Assembly: GCA_030512335.1 (NCBI GenBank)
Contig: JAULSU010000005.1
Coordinates: 992,001-1,056,000 of the forward strand
Reading direction: 5' to 3'
Origin: Immersiella caudata
Taxonomy: Eukaryota > Ascomycota > Sordariomycetes > Sordariales > Lasiosphaeriaceae
Length of the DNA stretch: 64,000 nucleotides
Shown: one piece after another, positions 1 to 10,202 of the stretch
Layout of the letters: every line of letters begins with the position of its first letter
Numbering within the stretch: the stretch's first letter is position 1
Program-made: the position numbers and the translations under genes
Notes under the pieces: model-generated
The model's database searches: none
Told to the model about the DNA's origin: nothing
The model's input: the letters and a program-made list of their open reading frames with translations, nothing else

Positions 1-57
1 GATTCAGAGCGCAACGAGATGGCCGTCGAGAAGAGCGATGTCGTGAACCGTCAGTAG
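1..57 (+). CDS. possible 3' end of a gene truncated by the window edge
   Basis: The first frame is open from base 1 and ends at a TAG at 55-57, giving a polar tail ending in KSDVVNRQ. It may be the C-terminus of a gene that begins outside the window. Only 18 residues are visible, no domain can be recognised, and chance openness over so short a stretch is likely. Confidence 0.2.
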   Translation, partial: DSERNEMAVEKSDVVNRQ

Positions 58-115
58 CCTTGTGGCGCCACCCTTTCCCTGACCCTCAATCCGTACCTAC
101 TCGAAGGTGATCTAA

Positions 116-684
116 ATGGAAATGCTAGGCGTCCTGCGCAAGCAACACAAAGATGCCGCCTTCGACCTCGTCATCCGCCCTTCGTTCGGCCGCTCCATCC
201 TCGCCAAGAGCTCAGCGATCTCTTCCGATACACTTCCTCTCGAGATTCTCGCTGCTATCGAGGAGAGCAAGAGAAACCGCATGGCGGCGTTCTTTAGCTT
301 CGCTATGCAATTCAACGCTCAGCGCGCGGAGCAGAAGGCCAAGCTCAGTGCTCAGCGCGCGGAGCAGAAGACCAAGCTCAACGCTCAGCGCGCTGCCCAG
401 CTCCGCGCTATCATGGACCATGCGGCTAATTTCCGCAAGCTGGGGTACATCCTGAGAGCGCAGTATCCGGTCTCCCCGTTCGTCAAGGGTGTCTCCATCG
501 CGGCTTCTCTCGCCGGCGCCGCCGGAGTTGGCCTCGCGATATGGAACCGCCGCGAGAGCGCAAGCAAGCGCACCCACAGTACGTCTTTGAATAAGGCCAG
601 CTAGAAAAGAGAGAGAGAGCCGATTGTTAATTTTTTTTTCATTGAGCAGTCCCTATCCATGCTGCTACGGAGCATTCCGCTTAG
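116..684 (+). CDS. small hypothetical protein with coiled-coil repeat and C-terminal TM segment
   Basis: I do not recognise a family. The protein starts at ATG 116 and has a central run of AQRAEQK-type 11-residue units (about residues 68-96), likely a charged helical coiled coil, followed by a Gly/Ala-rich hydrophobic segment (about residues 128-145, ending AGVGLAIW) that could cross a membrane. Two endings are possible. Unspliced, it stops at 602-604 (162 aa). I prefer removal of an intron 579-649, because it has a GTACGT donor, a GTTAAT branch-like motif, a long T tract and a CAG acceptor; the frame then ends at TAG 682-684 (165 aa). High third-position G/C supports coding. Localisation in an organelle or ER membrane is only a guess. 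Confidence 0.5.
317..400 (+). repeat. 33-bp in-frame tandem repeat, about 2.5 copies
   Basis: Units start at 317, 350 and 383 (partial), each encoding AQRAEQKxKLx. Copies 1 and 2 differ at only a few positions, which suggests recent duplication within the coiled-coil coding region. Confidence 0.7.
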
Positions 685-1440
685 GCTCGATGCTATCCCA
701 CCTGCAGCATACCCTTCAACTGCTTCCCGACAGCTCTACAGCTCATAATAGGTCTGACAGCTCGCGACGGGCTGTTCGCTAGCGACAGACCAATGGTTCA
801 TGCTCCGTAGGGAAAGGGAGCGTTCTCTAATGAGTAGCCCGGTATGGAAATGGGGCAAAGGTAAGAAGGCCAATCTCTCTATCGTCTTTAGATCAAAACA
901 CCGGCCATGTTTCTAACGTCAGGGTCACGACAAGTCCGAGGATGACAGCTTTGTGAGAAGAGAGGTTGCCTTGGTACTCAGGTCGTTACAAATTCATCCA
1001 TAATCCACTCTAATAAACCTGTGTCCAGCGATTTGAACTTGGCGCGGTTAATGTTGACGCCTACAATTCCAACCTTTATGGCGTTGTGCGCTAGGATCTT
1101 GATCGGGCCTAGGGCTCTTTTCATCTAATCTCAGTGGCGCGCACCCCGGGGGCCACCCCGCATTCCAGCCATGAGTTAGGCCTCGTAGTTGCCTTACACT
1201 TCTTTTCTTCAGTACAAAGTCCACTGTGAGTCTTCTGTATCCACAGGGCAAAAGCCATGAGTTGATTAGGATTCCTAGGGCGGCGGTACTGTCTTTGAAA
1301 ATAGGAACTTGAAGAGAGAACTTGATAATAACAGGCTATTCTGACATTCCAGATAAACCTTCAACCCCGCCGTTAAATACACCACTGCTGCTGCCATTGC
1401 CTATCTCTGCCTATCACAAGATCCCATCACCTACGCGTCT
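685..1440. other. intergenic, no gene seen
   Basis: No coding sequence is supported here. An 11-bp perfect inverted repeat (CTACGGAGCAT at 665-675, ATGCTCCGTAG at 800-810) flanks an imperfect inner inverted repeat around 751-792. It could fold as a hairpin, but it does not look like a known element. Confidence 0.5.
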
Positions 1441-2127
1441 GCGCTACTGTCGATTCCACTGCGAACATCAACCCCGTCGTGTACTGGGCCGGCAAGCTGC
1501 TGGCCCTCAAGGAGCGGGCCCTCCTCTACTCCGTGGACGACCCCGATACCCTCAAGACCCTCTGTTGGACTCCCTGAGGGGAAAAAAAAGGAAAAAAAAG
1601 GAAAAAAAACGGAAACCTTCAGCGCCCAACTCCAACATCGAGCCGTACACCGAAGAGCTCTTCGTCCTTGGCTAGGTACGAGACCGAGGGTCTCTCGGCT
1701 CCGACAGCCACCATTGGGAGTACAACCGATCCTGCCTCGTAACCTTCATCGTCGCCCCCCCCCCCCTCCCCCTCCGCCGCGAGCTTCGCCCCGCAGATGG
1801 GCTGCCTATCCCGCCAGCGGGATGATTACCATAGCGACGTTCTCAAAGCCTAGCGGCGCGGGTCCGAAGATCTTTGAACCGGGACACAATGCCGTTGTTG
1901 AGGAGCCCATCTTTGTCCCTCGGAGGGAGGACAGCCCCGAGGGTGACAGCTGGGTTTTAGCCACGGTGCAGAGGCTAGACATGAGCCGGAGCAATTTGGT
2001 CGTGCTGGATACGAATAAATTTGAGAAGTCCGTTGCGGTGGTGCAACTGCTGTTCCGCACGAGAGGGTAGATGCAGATCCATGGGAATTGGGTTGGAAGG
2101 GAGGCGATGGCTGGTGAGGGGTTATGA
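1441..2127 (+). pseudogene. carotenoid oxygenase (RPE65/lignostilbene dioxygenase family) pseudogene
   Basis: Fragments of a carotenoid cleavage dioxygenase-like protein appear in order but in several frames. 1461-1567 reads through VVYWAGKLLALKE and DDPDTLKTL, matching the blade motif ANTNVVYHAGKLLALKE of this family. 1633-1735 reads YTEELFVLG then, after a one-base shift at about 1672, YETEGLS, matching TGELL..GYEAKGLS. 1870-2065 reads FEPGHNAVVEEPIFVPR, EGDSWVLATV and LVVLDTNKF, the C-terminal family signature (FVPR...EGDGWLL...LVVLD). A stop at 2068-2070 is followed in frame by IHGNW, the usual terminal motif. The roughly 300-residue middle, including most iron-ligand histidines, is missing between about 1740 and 1800. 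Frameshifts, stops and the deletion make it a non-functional relic. Intact members cleave carotenoids or stilbenes with non-haem iron. Confidence 0.85.
1581..1610 (+). repeat. three copies of a 10-bp A-rich repeat (GAAAAAAAAG)
   Basis: A8 blocks separated by GG/CG interrupt the carotenoid-oxygenase pseudogene and encode a Lys/Arg-rich stretch absent from the family. They probably arose by slippage after the gene was released from selection. Confidence 0.8.
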
Positions 2128-2647
2128 AAGGAAGGTTGAATTCAGTGGCTGAGGGGCTTTGGAGGTGGAGGGAGAGAAGTGATCTTCAGCCAAGTGTGAA
2201 CAGCTGCGAAGGAGCAGGTGAGGTTGTCTGGATTGTACACTGTAGTACTTTGCGTGGCCATCTCCACTCCAATCTGCCTTGCTTTTTTATGCTAGTAGAT
2301 CAAGTTTATCCTTGTTTTCACCATTCTGGTGGAGCTCTTGTCAGACGCAGATAACGCACATCGCCCGGACGTGCTCCAGGGGCAGAGGCGTCAGGCGTGG
2401 TTGTATCACTCATGACGTTCAACAGGCTCAGGCGGAGTGGGTTCAGCTATGCCTTCATCTTGGTCCTCAACTAGGGTCAAGATCAGATACACGTGTTTGA
2501 GAACACTAGGCCCCGTCCAGGACGCTGGACGGGGTACTTGTGCTGGATTTTGGATCGGTTCTTCAAACACGGTGGGTTTCTAGGCCTGCTGTTCTCACCC
2601 TCCCTAGGTACGTTGAACGCTAGCTTTGCAAAGCTCAGTCCATCATC
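2128..2647. other. intergenic between the pseudogene and the VOC gene
   Basis: No gene is supported. The only clear structure is the perfect hairpin at 2511-2534, listed separately. The 3' end of the minus-strand VOC gene abuts the right edge. Confidence 0.5.
2511..2534. repeat. perfect 10-bp stem, 4-nt loop inverted repeat
   Basis: CCCCGTCCAG, loop GACG, then CTGGACGGGG. All ten pairs match and most are G-C. It lies downstream of the 3' end of the minus-strand VOC gene, so it could act in the 3' UTR or terminator of that transcript, or be a relic of a mobile element. No function can be assigned. Confidence 0.6.
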
Positions 2648-3124
2648 TCACTTCTTAATCGCATAAACAGCACCCAGATTCCCCTCAGTGTCCTCAAAGA
2701 AACGATACAGCCCAAACTCTCCCTCCTTGACTGCCCCGCTGAGCATCTTCCCTCCTTCCTTCTCAATCACCTCACCAATTTTCTCGACGTCGTCAACAAG
2801 CCAGTACAGACAGATGCCGCCGCGGCCCGGAGAGAGAACCCCTGTCTCCTCGGGAGTGCGACGGACGGAGCCGGTGAGGGTTACGTCGGGGTTGAAGTCG
2901 AACTTGGCGAGCTCAATGTTGCCCGAGGCGTCTTTGTCTTTGGCGGCGGGGGCGTTGAAGGTCCAGTTGAAGACGGTGGAGTAGAACTTTTGGGCTGGTG
3001 TGGATTTAGTCAGTGGGATTGTTTGGTGGGTCAGTGAGGAGGGTGGCATACCGCGGGGAAGGTCGCTGGATGCGATGTCAATCCACACGGGGGATCCGAG
3101 CTTGGGTGCTTTCCAGCCTTCCAT
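2648..3124 (-). CDS. VOC superfamily (glyoxalase/bleomycin-resistance fold) protein
   Basis: Two exons on the minus strand: 3124-3052 and 2994-2648, with a 57-nt intron 3051-2995 (GTATGC donor, CAG acceptor), giving 139 aa. The N-terminus has the first VOC strand and helix (PVWIDIASSDLPRAQKFY) and the second half has GGICLYWLVDDVEK, then GGKMLSG and GLYRFFEDTEGNLGAVY, the typical last strand carrying a metal-ligand-type Glu. The family binds divalent metal and includes glyoxalase I-like, dioxygenase and resistance proteins. The reaction of this short single-domain member cannot be inferred. It appears intact, cytosolic and without a signal peptide. Confidence 0.85.
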   Translation of the reverse strand: MEGWKAPKLGSPVWIDIASSDLPRGMPPSSLTHQTIPLTKSTPAQKFYSTVFNWTFNAPAAKDKDASGNIELAKFDFNPDVTLTGSVRRTPEETGVLSPGRGGICLYWLVDDVEKIGEVIEKEGGKMLSGAVKEGEFGLYRFFEDTEGNLGAVYAIKK

Positions 3125-6100
3125 TTTGAGAGAAGTCGTGAATTGAGGGTTGAAGATATGACGTCACTGAGCTCCAAACCCTCAAAATGTGATGAAGAGG
3201 TGAAGCAAAAACCTCAGGAACCAAGGCATCTTCAGCCCTCTTTATACCCAAATCCCATGATACCCGAGAACAAAACCAACTTGTTTGTCATGAATTTTCT
3301 GCTTTGACTGCGGGGTTCGTGATGTGGCTTGCATTTGGCGCGCTTCCAAGCCAAAGACGCGCAGGATCATCACCAATGAGGTTACCTCCTCGCGTGCCAG
3401 GACGCGCATTCACGTGACTGGCGCATCTTCCCTGGCAGTCTGGCCGGCGATGCGTCGGCGGTTCGTAAATACGAAGGCCTTGGAAGATGCATGCGACAGT
3501 CTTGTAGTTGCAAGATGTTTGCGCCTCATCTGTGCAGGCATAATGTTCGCCGCTGCATTTGCTTCTCTTCCTGATTTGGGTTGCATGTTTGGTCCCTTGC
3601 CCTCAAAGGGGGCTAACTGCAGTGTTCGGCAGAGCAAAAGTCTCAAAGTCTCGGGCCGGGTGTGCGGCGGAGCTGAAAAGGGCCAAGGCTGCCGTGCTCA
3701 GCTCGATCCCGTTGTCACATGGTTTTTTTCTTCAGAGGTTCACCGGCGTATCCGGGTCGGCCCGTTCTAACATCTCAGACACATTTGCATCATCGCCTCC
3801 CTCTTCACAGCAGTTCCTCTGGCTTCAAACCAGGCCTCACAGTCAGACCATGAACATTTAAGGAAATTCAGCTCTTCGTCTTGGCTTTCAGGGTGTTCGT
3901 TGGTTCCAAGGCTGGATTCATTTGTTGGCCAGGACTTCAACAGCACCGACGCTTTGGGAAGTGGCGTCGTTTGATGTTAATTGAGGCCTCCTTTGATGCT
4001 GGTCAGGTCTTTTTAAATGTAAATAACTCCTTTTTCAACGGATATCAGGTATTTGAAGACGTAAAATAGGGCCCCTGGCAACCCAGCTGACGCCGGCTGG
4101 CGATGGTTGAAGGTATTTGTTGGTCTGTGCGTCTTATTTTCGCACAGAGCAGATGTCCCCTCTCTTCTTGTCGGCGCCTTCGTACCCCCAAGCTCTTCCG
4201 TATCCATATCCTCATGGTGTAGTTTCTCTTGGTTGTCAAGGCCATCAGCCTCGGTAGGGAACGCCATGATTCAGAGCCGAAAGCTTCAGCATCAGTCCAT
4301 GCAGTATCATCGGGCTTTTCACCTCCAATCCACGACAGTCAAATGTCAGAGCACCCATGGACATTGAGAGCACCTCGATATCTGCTTCAAGACTGACAGA
4401 CCGAAAAGTTTTGCACCGAAACGACTCTGCTTCGGCGACAGTAGCCTGTCGACGTCTCCCTGAGGTACTGGCCTGATGTGCACAACTGCAACATTAGAGA
4501 CGTCCTGGGCGGAAGGGTCAAAATTGTTGACTCTAGACTGCCGGTCAAGAGGAAATTGGGGGGTTGTCTTGGCTCACTTTGCATTTTCCTGCTTGTCAGT
4601 GATTGCCTGTCACTACCCGCCATGGCCACGAAAATACTCAGGGGCAAGTCAGCGGAGCAAATGGAAACAAAACACTGGTTCAGGGGGAGGAAGGACTGCC
4701 CTACCCGAGCCCAAACCGCTCTTCCCAAATCTCCTCGATGCAAATGCCATATGAGCTTCCGTGATACGTGTGCCGCGGCGATGCAAGCAAAACACCATAA
4801 CGTGCTTGACGATAATTCGTTGACGTTCCCCGTGGGGATGGTGTTTGGCGCGTCGCCGGGCAATCTCCGCAACGGTGAGCTAGGAAGACACCGGCCGGCG
4901 ATGACCTGTGGCTCAAACTCAAGCAATAGAGACTCTGACACTAGGAGGCAGTACGACATGCGCTAGCGCTGCCCAGAGAACTGAAATGCAGTGTGTCCAT
5001 CGGGCGCCGTGGAAATGTCTTGGTGAGAGTTCTCACCGACCATTACCAGAAAGATTATGGGTTTGGGTTGCTCAGCGTGATTACCAAGGTCTGACCAAAG
5101 TCGAACAGAGTTAAAAAAAAAAAGAAACAAGCGTGGGTTTCTGTATGGAGACGGGCTCCCACTTGCGATGGCTCCCCGGTGCGGCAGTTGTGATCTCAGG
5201 GGTTTACCTCGGAGAACAGACTGATAACGGACGCCAAGGCCTCTGTTCCAGCTCGTGCGAGTCGTGCGGGCTGATCCGGTGGATATGCGGATGTTTCAAT
5301 CACCTTAGGTCGTGTCCGCGAGGAGGAGCAGAGTTTGCTGTTCCGCTGAAGTCCAACGTGGGGTAGCATCGGGGATAATGCTTGGCGGGCCCAAGCATGC
5401 GGGTCTGCAAACAAGCCCGCTTGGCATCGCCAGCCAATAATTTAAGTGGCGCTGCCAAGAGAGCGAATTGCCGACCGCAATTCGCCTCATCGAGTTTGGT
5501 TGACGGTGACGGTGGTGCGCCCTCGCACGTGGCAGAACCTGGAGATGGCGGCCAGTTGGTGGGTGAGTCCTGGAGCAGCTGGCGTCCACGTGCTGCCCTC
5601 CGCTCACCTGGGGAGGCGAGATCGGGCAGCCGGAGCATTGTGGAAACGCGCGCGCAATATGAAGATAGAGAGGTGGAAATGCCCCAGATTCAAGCGTCAA
5701 GAGCTAAACGGGAATAAGCAACAACGGCCGTTCCCATTTCTCCATTGCCCCGCAGCTCAAGGACGATATTTCTGCAAACGGTTAGCTTTTCTCGACCCCG
5801 CGCATTTTTCGTGTCGCCCCCATCTCCGTCTCCACAAGCCTCGTGCCCAACCAATCGTCCCCGCACGGCGCTCCCTCGTGCTCAAGAGGCTCAACTTACC
5901 GACTCTCGTTGCCGTTGCCGCCCCTGCAGCTGGGGCCGCTGGAGCCCGGTGTCCCCGGCTTGTACGAACGGCCTTTGCCTACGGCCTGTCAATGGCTACC
6001 GCTGGCATGGGCGACCCCCGGCGAAGGTAGGAACATTGCGGAGTTGGATCGTGGCACCCACGTCCACGCAATGGAAAGCTCCACAGGCCCGGAAAAGTCA

Positions 6101-6295
6101 CCAGGCCCGAGTGAAGGCGTCAATGGATGGCAGATAAAAGGTTTGTGTCGGACGCACTTTGGCTGTTGGGCCTTCCTTTCCCCCTGCCATCAAGCAACCC
6201 TAGAAAAGCCTATCGTACGACACCTCAAGCCCACTTCCCCAGACTGAACCTTGGTGGGACCCTTCCCCAGACGCGCAACGCCCGCCCCCGCCGTC
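3125..6295. other. 3.2-kb intergenic region, no supported gene
   Basis: Several overlapping short frames exist, but none has a recognisable domain, a coherent codon pattern or convincing splice signals. The right part is the promoter/5' UTR of the MFS transporter gene, and the left part is upstream of the minus-strand VOC gene. Confidence 0.5.
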
Positions 6296-7985
6296 ATGTC
6301 CACTCCCGAGAGGAAGGTGTCTGCTGAGGCCGAGAAGGTCGAAGAGAGCGCCCACTTTGCGGCTGAGCAAGGACACGCCGCCACCGACCAGTACGGCAAT
6401 GCGCTGTTTCACATCGATCCAAAGGTGGAGGCCAAATTGCGGCTCAAGATCGATTTGATGATCGTCCCCACTGTTGCCATGCTCTACCTTTTTTGCTTCA
6501 TAGATCGTGCAAATATCGGTTCGTTCTCCCCTCCGCGCCCCCTTTCCGCCGCTTCAGCCACTGACATTACAACAGGTAACGCCAGGCTCGCGGGACTGGA
6601 GAGGGACCTCAACCTCAAGGGCTATGACTACAACGCGCTCCTTTCCATCTTCTACATCTCCTACATCATCTTCGAAATCCCCTCCAATGTTGTCTGCAAG
6701 TGGGTCGGTCCCGGCTGGTACATCCCGGCCATCTCGCTGGGCTTCGGCCTGTGCTCCATCTTCACGGCCTTCGTGAAAAACTTCAGCCAGGCCGCCGCTG
6801 TGCGCTTCTTGTTGGGCATGTTTGAGGCTGGAATGATGCCTGGTATTGCCTACTACCTCTCTCGCTGGTACACCCGCTCCGAGCTCACCTTCCGCCTCGG
6901 TCTCTACATCGTAATGGCGCCCCTCGCCGGTGCCTTTGGTGGTCTCCTCGCGTCTGGCATTCTCACCCTCGACTCGGTTGGCAGCACCAAGGAATGGCGC
7001 ATGATCTTCGTCGTTGAAGGCATCATCACCGTCGGCCTCTCCGTCATCTCCTTCCTCACCCTGACCGACCGCCCTTCCACCGCCAGATGGCTTACGGAGT
7101 CCGAGAAGGAAATGGCCAGTAAGTGTCCCCTACCGCCTTCAATCTCCTATTGTGGCTATCCATGGCTTCGTTGGGCGTGGCTTGAGCGCGCCTGAACGTA
7201 CCGTGAAGAGCATTCACTGACGGATATCTACCATAGTCGCTCGCGTCAAAGCTGAGCGCGTTGGCAACACTCAGGTCCTCGACAAGATGGACTGGACCAA
7301 GCTCTCCCGCGGCCTTGTCAACCCCGTCGTCATCACCACCTCCTTCGCGTTCCTCCTCAACAACGTCACCGTCCAAGGTCTCGCCTTCTTCTTGCCCACC
7401 ATCGTCCGCACCATCTACCCCGACAAGACCACCGTCATGCAGCAGCTCTTCACTGTGCCCCCCTATGTCGTCGGCGCCTTCTTCACCGTCTTCCTGCCCG
7501 GCCTCTCCTGGAAGCTTGACAGGCGCCAGATCATCATGATCGCCTGCTGCCCCCTTGTTATGGTCGGCTATGCCATGTTCCTCGCCACCACGAACGCCAA
7601 CGTCCGCTACGGCGCCACCTTCCTCATCACTTCGTCGCTCTTCTGTCTCGGCCCCATGACCAACGGCCAGGTCTCTGCCAACGTCGTCTCCGATACCGCG
7701 CGCAGCTCCGCCATCGGCCTCAACGTCATGCTGGGCAACATCGGCGGCCTCATCTCGACCTGGTCCTTCCTGCCCTGGGACGGGCCCAACTACCCTATAG
7801 GAAACGGGTTGAACTTGGCCACATCGGGCACCGTGCTCGTCATAACGACTCTCACTCTCCTCTGGATGAAGATGGATAACGAGAAGAGAGAGGGACGCAG
7901 CGTCGAGGAGGAGTTGGCTGGCTTGTCGCAGACAGAGGTGGAGGATCTGGACTGGAAGCACCCTGCTTTCCGCTGGAGACCCTGA
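6296..7985 (+). CDS. MFS transporter, allantoate permease (DAL5/anion:cation symporter) family
   Basis: Three exons, 6296-6518, 6576-7118 and 7237-7985, joined by introns of 57 and 118 nt (GTTCGT...CAG; GTAAGT...TAG with a CACTGAC branch site), give 504 aa. The hydrophilic N-tail is followed by KIDLMIVPTVAMLYLFCFID RANIGNARLAG, the hallmark of Dal5/Tna1/Vht1-type ACS permeases. About 12 TM segments follow, including FLLGMFEAGMMPGIAYYLS, the family signature after TM4, and RSSAIGLNVMLGNIGG late in the protein. Family members import allantoate, nicotinate, biotin, pantothenate or related carboxylates by proton symport at the plasma membrane; the substrate here is unknown. The first in-frame ATG, at 6251, adds 15 residues; I chose 6296 because the family begins close to it. 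Confidence 0.9.
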
Positions 7986-8268
7986 GCGGATTGAAGAACA
8001 AGGAAAAATGGTTTTGTTTTGGCTCTTGGATTTTTTGTTCTGCGAGTGGATGCGTCTGGGAGGAAGGGTATATCGGTACCAATATCTTGAAGGATATAGT
8101 TGGCCGGGAGAGCTGGCCGGTGTGGGGAGTGGCTGGTCCAGAATGGACGCATTAGAAGCTAGGTCAAAGACATGATAAGTTCTAGCGATCAGCGATATAT
8201 TGTAATATGAAGACAGTGTTCACACTTAATGGTCTTGCGTACAATTGTGGGAGGCTTGGGTTGTTGTA

Positions 8269-8498
8269 TCCCACATATAACCTTTACCTCCTTACCACAC
8301 CACCATTGCTACGGCAACCCCTGCTACTGCTATAATTAAGGCCTCTTTTTAGCTTAAGGGAGGTATTAAAATCAGTTAGAAAGGCCATGAAAGTTATTTT
8401 TAATACCTCCCTTCAGCTGGAAAGGCCATCGTCATAGCGGCAGCAGGGGCTGCCACAGTATTGGCGATGCAGTGAAGAGTCAAGGGTAATGTGTGGGA
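8269..8498. mobile_element. fold-back MITE, about 100-bp terminal inverted repeats, TA target duplication
   Basis: The left half (TCCCACATATAACC from 8269) and the reverse complement of the right half (TCCCACACATTACCC from 8498) align along nearly their whole length, through CAACCCCTGCTACTGC / CAGCCCCTGCTGCCGC and down to a near-perfect 21-bp inner stem (8351-8371 with 8398-8418, one mismatch). The dinucleotide TA flanks both ends (8267-8268 and 8499-8500), as expected for a Tc1/mariner-type target duplication. There is no coding capacity, so it is a non-autonomous element. It lies between the 3' ends of the MFS gene and the 7TM gene. Many arm differences are C/T or G/A with the left arm AT-enriched. 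Confidence 0.75.
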
Positions 8499-8678
8499 TA
8501 CGGTGCATACAGACAGATAGTACTGTAAAAATAGGTATTCTCTTTACGGGTATCTTTGTCTGGTTATGAGATATATATCAACAAAATACATTATGGCCGG
8601 GCCTCGTCTGCTTCGCTCCTCACCTCTCCATTGCCTTCTTCTCTCGACACTGTGCTCAGGCACTCAGTATGGACTTAA

Positions 8679-10202
8679 TCATGATACAGGCGCGGTAGCC
8701 ACCGCCGACGCCTTTGGCTCCTGCGTCACCTGCTGCAGCTGCTGTCCCGGAGGGACAGCTTCCGGCGCCTGTTGCGGGTAGCCCTGCACTGGTTGCTGAG
8801 CATAACTTTGTGCCGGCTGCTGAGGATAGCCTTGTGCCGGCTGCTGAGGATAGCCTTGTGCCGGCTGCTGAGGATAGCCTTGTGCCGGCTGCTGAGGATA
8901 TCCTTGTACCGGCTGCTGAGGATAGCCCTGCACAGGCTGCTGCGGGTATCCCGCGTGCGGATATCCTGAATGAGGATATCCCGATGGTGGCTGTTGAGGT
9001 TGCTGCTGCTGCTGCTGCTGCTGCTGCGGGTACCCAGCATATCCTTGTTGCGGATAGGGGTAGTAAGGCTGTTGTTGCCCCTGGACAGGTTGTCCCTGCC
9101 AGACCATGGGCGGTTGCCCCGGCTGCCCGCTTGGCGCGACGTATATAACAGGTCCTCCTGGCGCAGGTTGTTGCTGCTGCTGAGCCACTTGGCCGGACCA
9201 CAGACCTTTCTTCTTGCGGATGCCGATAACGAAGAGCAGGACGAGGAGGACGAACATGGGGATGCAGTCGAGGATGGGGCGGACGACGAAAGGGACGTGG
9301 ACGGGGGCGATGACCCTGGACTCGGGAAGGCCGTAGGTGGCGGTGAGGGCCATTTCGGTGGTCATTCGGACGAGGTTGAGGATGGCAGCGGCGAGGAAGA
9401 GGCCGGCGGACTGTTCATGTCAGTGACGTGTGCTAGAGCGGGGTGAGAGATATGCTTACATTGCGCAGGTTTGGAACGGATTTGGCCTTGTGCATCACGA
9501 ACGCAGCGTAGCCAAGGGTAGGGAGAGTGGCAAGCCACAACAGGATATCGAGAGCGCCAGCCAGCTGGGAGAGGGTACGGGCATCGCGGTCAAGGGCGGC
9601 GGCTGTTCCCCGGGCTGGTCGCGGATCCAGAACATAGGCGTAGAAGGCCTTGTGATACTGCATAAGAAGCCCAAACCAGGCAACGTCAAGGATGATGAAC
9701 AGAGCGGCAAACCCGAGGGCTGTGTATCGAATAGGTTTCGCGAAGCGGTTTACCCCCGTAACGCAGAGTATGAAGCCGTTGCCGAGCTCAGCCAGGGTGA
9801 CGAGGAGCAGGGTATCGGCGATGTACTTGAACAGCCAACCGACACCCCAGATGCTGTCACTGGCATGTGCCACGGCCAAAATAACGTCCTCATCAAAATC
9901 TACGGAGCCGTCGCTGGCGAACAAAACCCACAGACCTAGTCCATAGCCGATGGTGATGAAGGTGAGGGCTCTGTGTGCACCGTGGTCAGGTTCCGGCGCA
10001 TGAGCGAAGGAGCAACAAGTTCTTACAGTATCCAAAACGGAAAGACAGCTTTCAGCCAGGCGATGCCAACCCGAGCAGGATCCCCTTTTCGACGAGCGGT
10101 ACACAAACTAATACACCATATGATGAACAGCGGGGTGACCCAGATCCCAAAGAGCGCCGCGCCCGCGATGCGAGGCCCTCTTGAGGTGTCGACAATATCC
10201 AT
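8679..10202 (-). CDS. seven-TM-type membrane protein with YPQQP octapeptide-repeat tail
   Basis: Exons 10202-10027, 9970-9460 and 9410-8679, with introns of 56 and 49 nt, encode 472 aa. About seven hydrophobic helices span residues 10-310, for example GAALFGIWVTPLFIIWCISL, YIADTLLLVTLAELGNGFIL, LDILLWLATLPTLGYAAFV and CIPMFVLLVLLFVIGIRKKK. The C-terminal 160 residues are Gln/Pro/Tyr/Gly-rich: a poly-Q stretch, then GYPHSGYPHAGYPQQP and seven or eight tandem QGYPQQP(V/A) units. The topology suggests an external N-terminus and a cytoplasmic repeat tail, like a GPCR-type or tetraspan sensor, but no receptor motif is recognisable. Gln/Pro/Tyr tails often mediate clustering; that role is inference. 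Confidence 0.8.
8787..8955 (-). repeat. 24-bp coding tandem repeat (QGYPQQPA octapeptide)
   Basis: About seven consecutive 24-bp units with the plus-strand core GGCTGCTGAGGATAGCCTTG occur, several of them identical. Such high identity implies recent expansion and probable length variation between strains. Confidence 0.85.
9001..9027 (-). repeat. (TGC)9 trinucleotide repeat encoding poly-Gln
   Basis: Nine uninterrupted TGC units lie within the tail-coding region of the 7TM gene and encode a Gln run on the minus strand. Confidence 0.9.

Noticed and set aside
4387..4966. Long frames on both strands upstream of the MFS gene
   Set aside because: No domain; they overlap each other completely.
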